Assembly (NCBI GenBank): GCA_041748655.1
Contig: JBGTCV010000081.1
Coordinates: 1-64,000 of the forward strand
Reading direction: 5' to 3'
Origin: Leptofilum sp041748655
Lineage (GTDB): Bacteria > Chloroflexota > Anaerolineae > Promineifilales > Promineifilaceae
DNA length: 64,000 nucleotides
Part shown: one piece after another, positions 61,209 to 64,000 of the stretch
Layout: each line of letters opens with the position of its first letter
How positions within the stretch are numbered: position 1 is the stretch's first letter
Position numbers and translations under genes: made by a program
The notes under the pieces: model-generated
What the model was told of the DNA's origin: nothing
Seen by the model: the letters and a program-made list of their open reading frames with translations, nothing else
Database searches by the model: none

Positions 61209-62837
61209 CTAAAACGTACGGTGCTTGAAGCTGCCCCCCACGACCGTGCCGCTAATCTCTACATCAAGCAGTTCATCGGCGGGGATGGTGAAGATGTCCC
61301 GGCTGAACAGGGTGAAATCGGCCAACATGCCGGGGGCGATGCGGCCCTGCTGCGCTTCCTGGCCGCTGGTGATGGCGGCGGCGGTGGTAAAGGCGTGTAT
61401 TGTTTCGGCCATCGTCAGCCGCTGTTCAGGATGCCAACCCTCTGGCCCTGGGCTGCCATCGGCGCGGCGGCGGCTAACGGCGGCATGGATTCCCAGCAGC
61501 GGATCGATCTTCTCGATGGGCGCATCAGAGCCAAAAACGAGCGTGGCACCGCTGTTGAGCATGGTGCGCCAGGCGTAGCTATCTTTGGTACGGCTGCCCC
61601 AATGATGAACGGCCGTTTCCATATCCGAAGTCGCATGAATCGGCTGCATCGAGGCAATGACACCCAGCTGGGCCAGTCGGTGCTGGTCGGCGGGGTGGAT
61701 GATTTGGACATGCTCAATTCTATGACGGAGATTGGTTGGTTGGGGATTAGAGCTTAAACCATCACGCTCCTGCTGTCTTACCACTTCAAACACATCCAGC
61801 ACATCATGGTTCGCCCGGTCGCCAATGGCGTGGACGGTAACGCCGAGGCCGTGGGCGCTGGCCGCACTGGCTTTTTCCAGCATCTCCTCTTTGTCTGTCA
61901 CAACAATGCCGTAATTGTTTGGCTCGCCTTCATATGGGGCGATCATGGCGGCAGTGCGCGGCCCCAGCGCCCCATCGGCAAAAATCTTGACGCCGCCAAT
62001 GCGCAGCCATTCATCGCCAAAGCCGCTGCGCAGCCCCACCCCGATAGCGTGCTCCAGTCGATAAACCGGTATATTTTTCACCACCCGCAGCCCCAGTTCG
62101 CCATTTTGGTGCAGGCTTTGCAGGGCGATGAAGCAGGAACGGCCGTCAAAATCATGCAATCCCGTCAGCCCCACGCGCCAGCAGTAATCTTGCGCCTGGC
62201 GCATCGCCTGTACCACCTGGTTGGTCGTCGTTTCAGGGATGTGGCGCGTCACCAGGTCAATGGCATCTTCAAAGAGGATGCCGGTGGGCTGGCCGTTTTC
62301 GTCTCGCTGAATCTGGCCACCGGGCGGATCGGCCGTTTGGGCGTCGATGTTGGCCAGGCGCAGGGCACGGCTGTTGACCCAGGCGGCGTGCCCGCTGTGG
62401 TCGCGCAGGCAGATGGGGAGGTCGCTGGCGATGCCGTCCAGGTGGGCGGCGGTGGGGAAGTGGGTCTGGCCCCAGTCGTTGACGCGCCAGCCACGGCCTT
62501 CGAGCCAGTGGTCGGTATTCGGTGAACGGTGGTCAGTGGGCAGTTTGGCGGCAATGCGCTGCAGCGCTTCGTCGAGAGTGGTGGTGCCGCGCAGATCGAC
62601 ACGCTGGAGGCTGAGGGCGAAAAATTGAAAATGAACGTGGGCATCGACAAGGCCGGGAATGAGGCAACGGCCGTTTAAATCCACCAGTTCCCCACCAGAA
62701 GTCAGCAGCGGTTTGATTTGGTCATCGCTGCCCACGGCTAAAATTTTACCGTCTCGCACGGCAACGGCCGTTGCTGTGGGCTGGCTGGGGTTTTGGGTAT
62801 AGATACGGCCGTTTAGTAAAATCATTGTGGCAGACAT
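61209..62837 (-). CDS. Amidohydrolase (YtcJ-like, metal-dependent)
   Basis: 542 residues. Amidohydrolase_3 fold: N-terminal MILLNGRIYTQNPSQPTA, metal motif GLVDAHVHF near 62-70, ICLRDHSGHAAWVNSRAL near 140-157, GLRSGFGDEWLRIGGVKIFADG near 265-287, RIEHVQI near 372, FGSDAPIE near 442. It should hydrolyse an amide, ester or formyl-type substrate. Residues about 99-110 (TDHRSPNTDHW) derive from the GGTATTCGGTGAACGG repeat at 62512-62540. Five ACGGCCGT sites. Confidence 0.9.
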   Translation of the reverse strand: MSATMILLNGRIYTQNPSQPTATAVAVRDGKILAVGSDDQIKPLLTSGGELVDLNGRCLIPGLVDAHVHFQFFALSLQRVDLRGTTTLDEALQRIAAKLPTDHRSPNTDHWLEGRGWRVNDWGQTHFPTAAHLDGIASDLPICLRDHSGHAAWVNSRALRLANIDAQTADPPGGQIQRDENGQPTGILFEDAIDLVTRHIPETTTNQVVQAMRQAQDYCWRVGLTGLHDFDGRSCFIALQSLHQNGELGLRVVKNIPVYRLEHAIGVGLRSGFGDEWLRIGGVKIFADGALGPRTAAMIAPYEGEPNNYGIVVTDKEEMLEKASAASAHGLGVTVHAIGDRANHDVLDVFEVVRQQERDGLSSNPQPTNLRHRIEHVQIIHPADQHRLAQLGVIASMQPIHATSDMETAVHHWGSRTKDSYAWRTMLNSGATLVFGSDAPIEKIDPLLGIHAAVSRRRADGSPGPEGWHPEQRLTMAETIHAFTTAAAITSGQEAQQGRIAPGMLADFTLFSRDIFTIPADELLDVEISGTVVGGSFKHRTF

Positions 62838-62962
62838 GGTAAACTCCTTTTTGATCGCAGCGGCGCAGGCTCGTGCTGAGCGAAACCGAAAAAAAGCAGC
62901 GTGCCAACTGCGCCGGTTTTGGCTGAAATCGTATCACAATCAGTTGGGTGGAACGAAATTAT

Positions 62963-63106
62963 TAAACATTATTGGGATTAACGTTATGTCAAAAAATAGT
63001 CCGCAGATTTCGCAGATTGGCGCAAATGGCGCTCGCAGATTAAAGGCAAAAAATCTGCGAAATCTGCGTTAATCTGTGGATCAATTCTTATTTCCGATAT
63101 TGTCTA
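62963..63106 (-). mobile_element. MITE-like element, family B copy 2
   Basis: Reverse-orientation copy of 34297-34440, with ends ACATTATTGGGATTAACG and TTCCGATATTGTCTA and the same CGCAGATTTCGCAGATTGGC core. It sits just upstream of the pgeF ribosome site; a short GCTCGTGCTGAGCGAAACCG fragment of another repeat lies near 62870. No gene is seen in 62838-63123. Confidence 0.65.
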
Positions 63107-63123
63107 TTTCATAGGGGCGCAAG

Positions 63124-63939
63124 ATGATTGAACAAAAACAGGCAGGCATTGTTTATTTTGAGTTTGAGAGCTTTGGGGGAAACGGCCGTATCCAGCACGC
63201 CATCTTTTCTCGCCAGGGCGGGGTGAGCCAGCCGCCACATGAATCGCTGAATTTAAGCGTGAGCGTGCCGGATGAGAAAACGGCCGTGTATGCCAATCGT
63301 GCCAAAGCATTCGGGCTGTTTGGGCGACAAAACGACACCGTGGTTCACGCTCACCTGGTGCACGGTAATGATGTGGCGCGGGTAACCCAGGCCAACAACG
63401 GCACCTGGGTCGAGCGGGTCGATGCCCTCATCACCAACGAACCAGGCTGTGCCCTGACGATGAATTTCGCCGACTGCACCCCCATCTTTTTGGTCGATCC
63501 GGTGCGACACGCTATTGGTCTGGGCCACGCGGGCTGGAAAGGGGCCGTACTGGATCTGCCCGGCGCGATGGTGCGGGCGATGCAGCGGGAGTTTGGCAGC
63601 CGTCCAGCCGATTTACGGGCGGGGATCGGCCCATGCATCAGCTGGGCCAACTACGAGGTGGACGAGCCGCTGGTGAGCGAGGTTCAAGCGGCGTTTCCTG
63701 ATTGGGAGACGTTGTTGATGAAGCGGGAGGAGGGGGGAAACGGCCGTTACCATTTCGATCTCCCCGAAGCCAATCGGCGCAATTTGGCTCACGCCGGGGT
63801 GCAGCAGATTGAACTGTCTGGCCTCTGCACCGCCGACCGCACCGATCTCTTCTTCTCTCACCGCGCCGAGCGGGGAAAGACGGGGAGGTTTGGCTCAATC
63901 TTTGTGCTAGTGCCTACAAGTCAGATGCTTGCACGCTGA
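63124..63939 (+). CDS. pgeF: Peptidoglycan editing factor PgeF (YfiH family)
   Basis: 271 residues. DUF152/laccase-domain fold with the conserved ligand set VHAHLVHGNDV near 73-83, NFADCTPIFLVD near 116-127 and GHAGWKGAVLDLPG near 136-149, plus GPCISWANYEVD near 164-175. E. coli PgeF removes L-Ser wrongly built into peptidoglycan precursors; the family also shows purine-nucleoside and phenol-oxidising activity in vitro. The 3' end overlaps the convergent partial gene by about 26 bases. Confidence 0.94.
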   Translation: MIEQKQAGIVYFEFESFGGNGRIQHAIFSRQGGVSQPPHESLNLSVSVPDEKTAVYANRAKAFGLFGRQNDTVVHAHLVHGNDVARVTQANNGTWVERVDALITNEPGCALTMNFADCTPIFLVDPVRHAIGLGHAGWKGAVLDLPGAMVRAMQREFGSRPADLRAGIGPCISWANYEVDEPLVSEVQAAFPDWETLLMKREEGGNGRYHFDLPEANRRNLAHAGVQQIELSGLCTADRTDLFFSHRAERGKTGRFGSIFVLVPTSQMLAR

Positions 63940-64000
63940 ACCGGTACAAATTCGCTCGCCCCTCCTTGCCCACCTGCTCAACCACGCCACAGCGGGCCAG
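63914..64000 (-). CDS. C-terminal end of a putative winged-helix protein (partial)
   Basis: Twenty-eight codons and a TAG stop read on the minus strand from the window edge: '...RCGVVEQVGKEGRANLYRF...'. The sequence looks like the wing and last strand of a winged-helix DNA-binding domain. It is cut by the window end and overlaps the 3' end of pgeF, so the call rests on little sequence. Confidence 0.4.
   Translation of the reverse strand: MARCGVVEQVGKEGRANLYRFSVQASDL

Noticed and set aside
1..64000. rRNA, tRNA, insertion sequence transposase, prophage or replication origin
   Set aside because: Looked for cloverleaf-like segments, transposase motifs, phage structural genes and DnaA-box clusters; nothing convincing was seen by eye.

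Overview
The window looks like a chromosomal segment of a filamentous or environmental Chloroflexota (Anaerolineae-like) bacterium. This is an inference from several signs: a family 5 solute-binding lipoprotein with a long V/T/E-rich linker after the lipobox; T/P-rich linkers in other lipoproteins; secreted proteins carrying a 'YLP[LE]I' motif; TTG and GTG starts; a very high density of glycosyltransferases; and many palindromic intergenic repeats. No rRNA, tRNA, CRISPR array or transposase gene was found.

Layout. 1-2.6 kb: peptide-type ABC solute-binding lipoprotein and its leader. 2.6-8.2 kb (minus strand): a tightly packed run of MBL-fold hydrolase, beta-propeller lipoprotein, MutY, TPR protein and HELTH protein. 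8.5-9.9 kb: secreted GH10-like glycosidase. 10-31.6 kb: a large surface polysaccharide locus. It holds GT2, GT4 and GT39-like enzymes, a GT2-GT4 bifunctional enzyme, a sulfotransferase, a methyltransferase, an FG-GAP secreted protein, an ABC-2 export permease and an LCP ligase; two glycosyltransferases lie on the opposite strand. 32-34.3 kb: UMF1-type MFS transporter, ArfB, thioesterase. 34.5-44.6 kb: histidine kinase and response regulator, then a molybdenum hydroxylase locus (XdhC, fused FAD/2Fe-2S subunit, small membrane protein, molybdopterin subunit, YqeB, YqeC-MocA fusion). The YqeB/YqeC genes suggest a selenium-dependent hydroxylase. 44.6-49.7 kb: SulP-STAS-cNMP transporter and a large SARP/NB-ARC/TPR regulator. 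49.8-54.6 kb: small metabolic and unknown genes. 54.7-57.9 kb: type ISP/IIG-like restriction-modification enzyme. 58-64 kb: FAD oxidoreductase, a candidate small RNA, a four-helix membrane protein, amidohydrolase, PgeF and the end of a putative winged-helix gene.

Two genome-scale features stand out. (1) The palindrome ACGGCCGT occurs about 105 times by hand count, against roughly 1-2 expected, mostly inside genes. It is read as T-A-V, N-G-R or R-P depending on frame. It is nearly absent from the solute-binding protein, the sulfotransferase stretch and the restriction enzyme. (2) Palindromic and simple dispersed repeats sit not only between genes but in frame inside conserved enzymes (YqeB, XDH, YqeC-MocA, amidohydrolase, restriction enzyme), resembling the Rickettsia palindromic element phenomenon. 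Two further repeat families (about 140 and 190 bp) have imperfect terminal inverted repeats and look like non-autonomous mobile elements. A strong sigma70-type promoter at 59902 followed by a long stem, an apical hairpin and an intrinsic terminator suggests an unannotated RNA of about 190 nt with a 6S-like layout.
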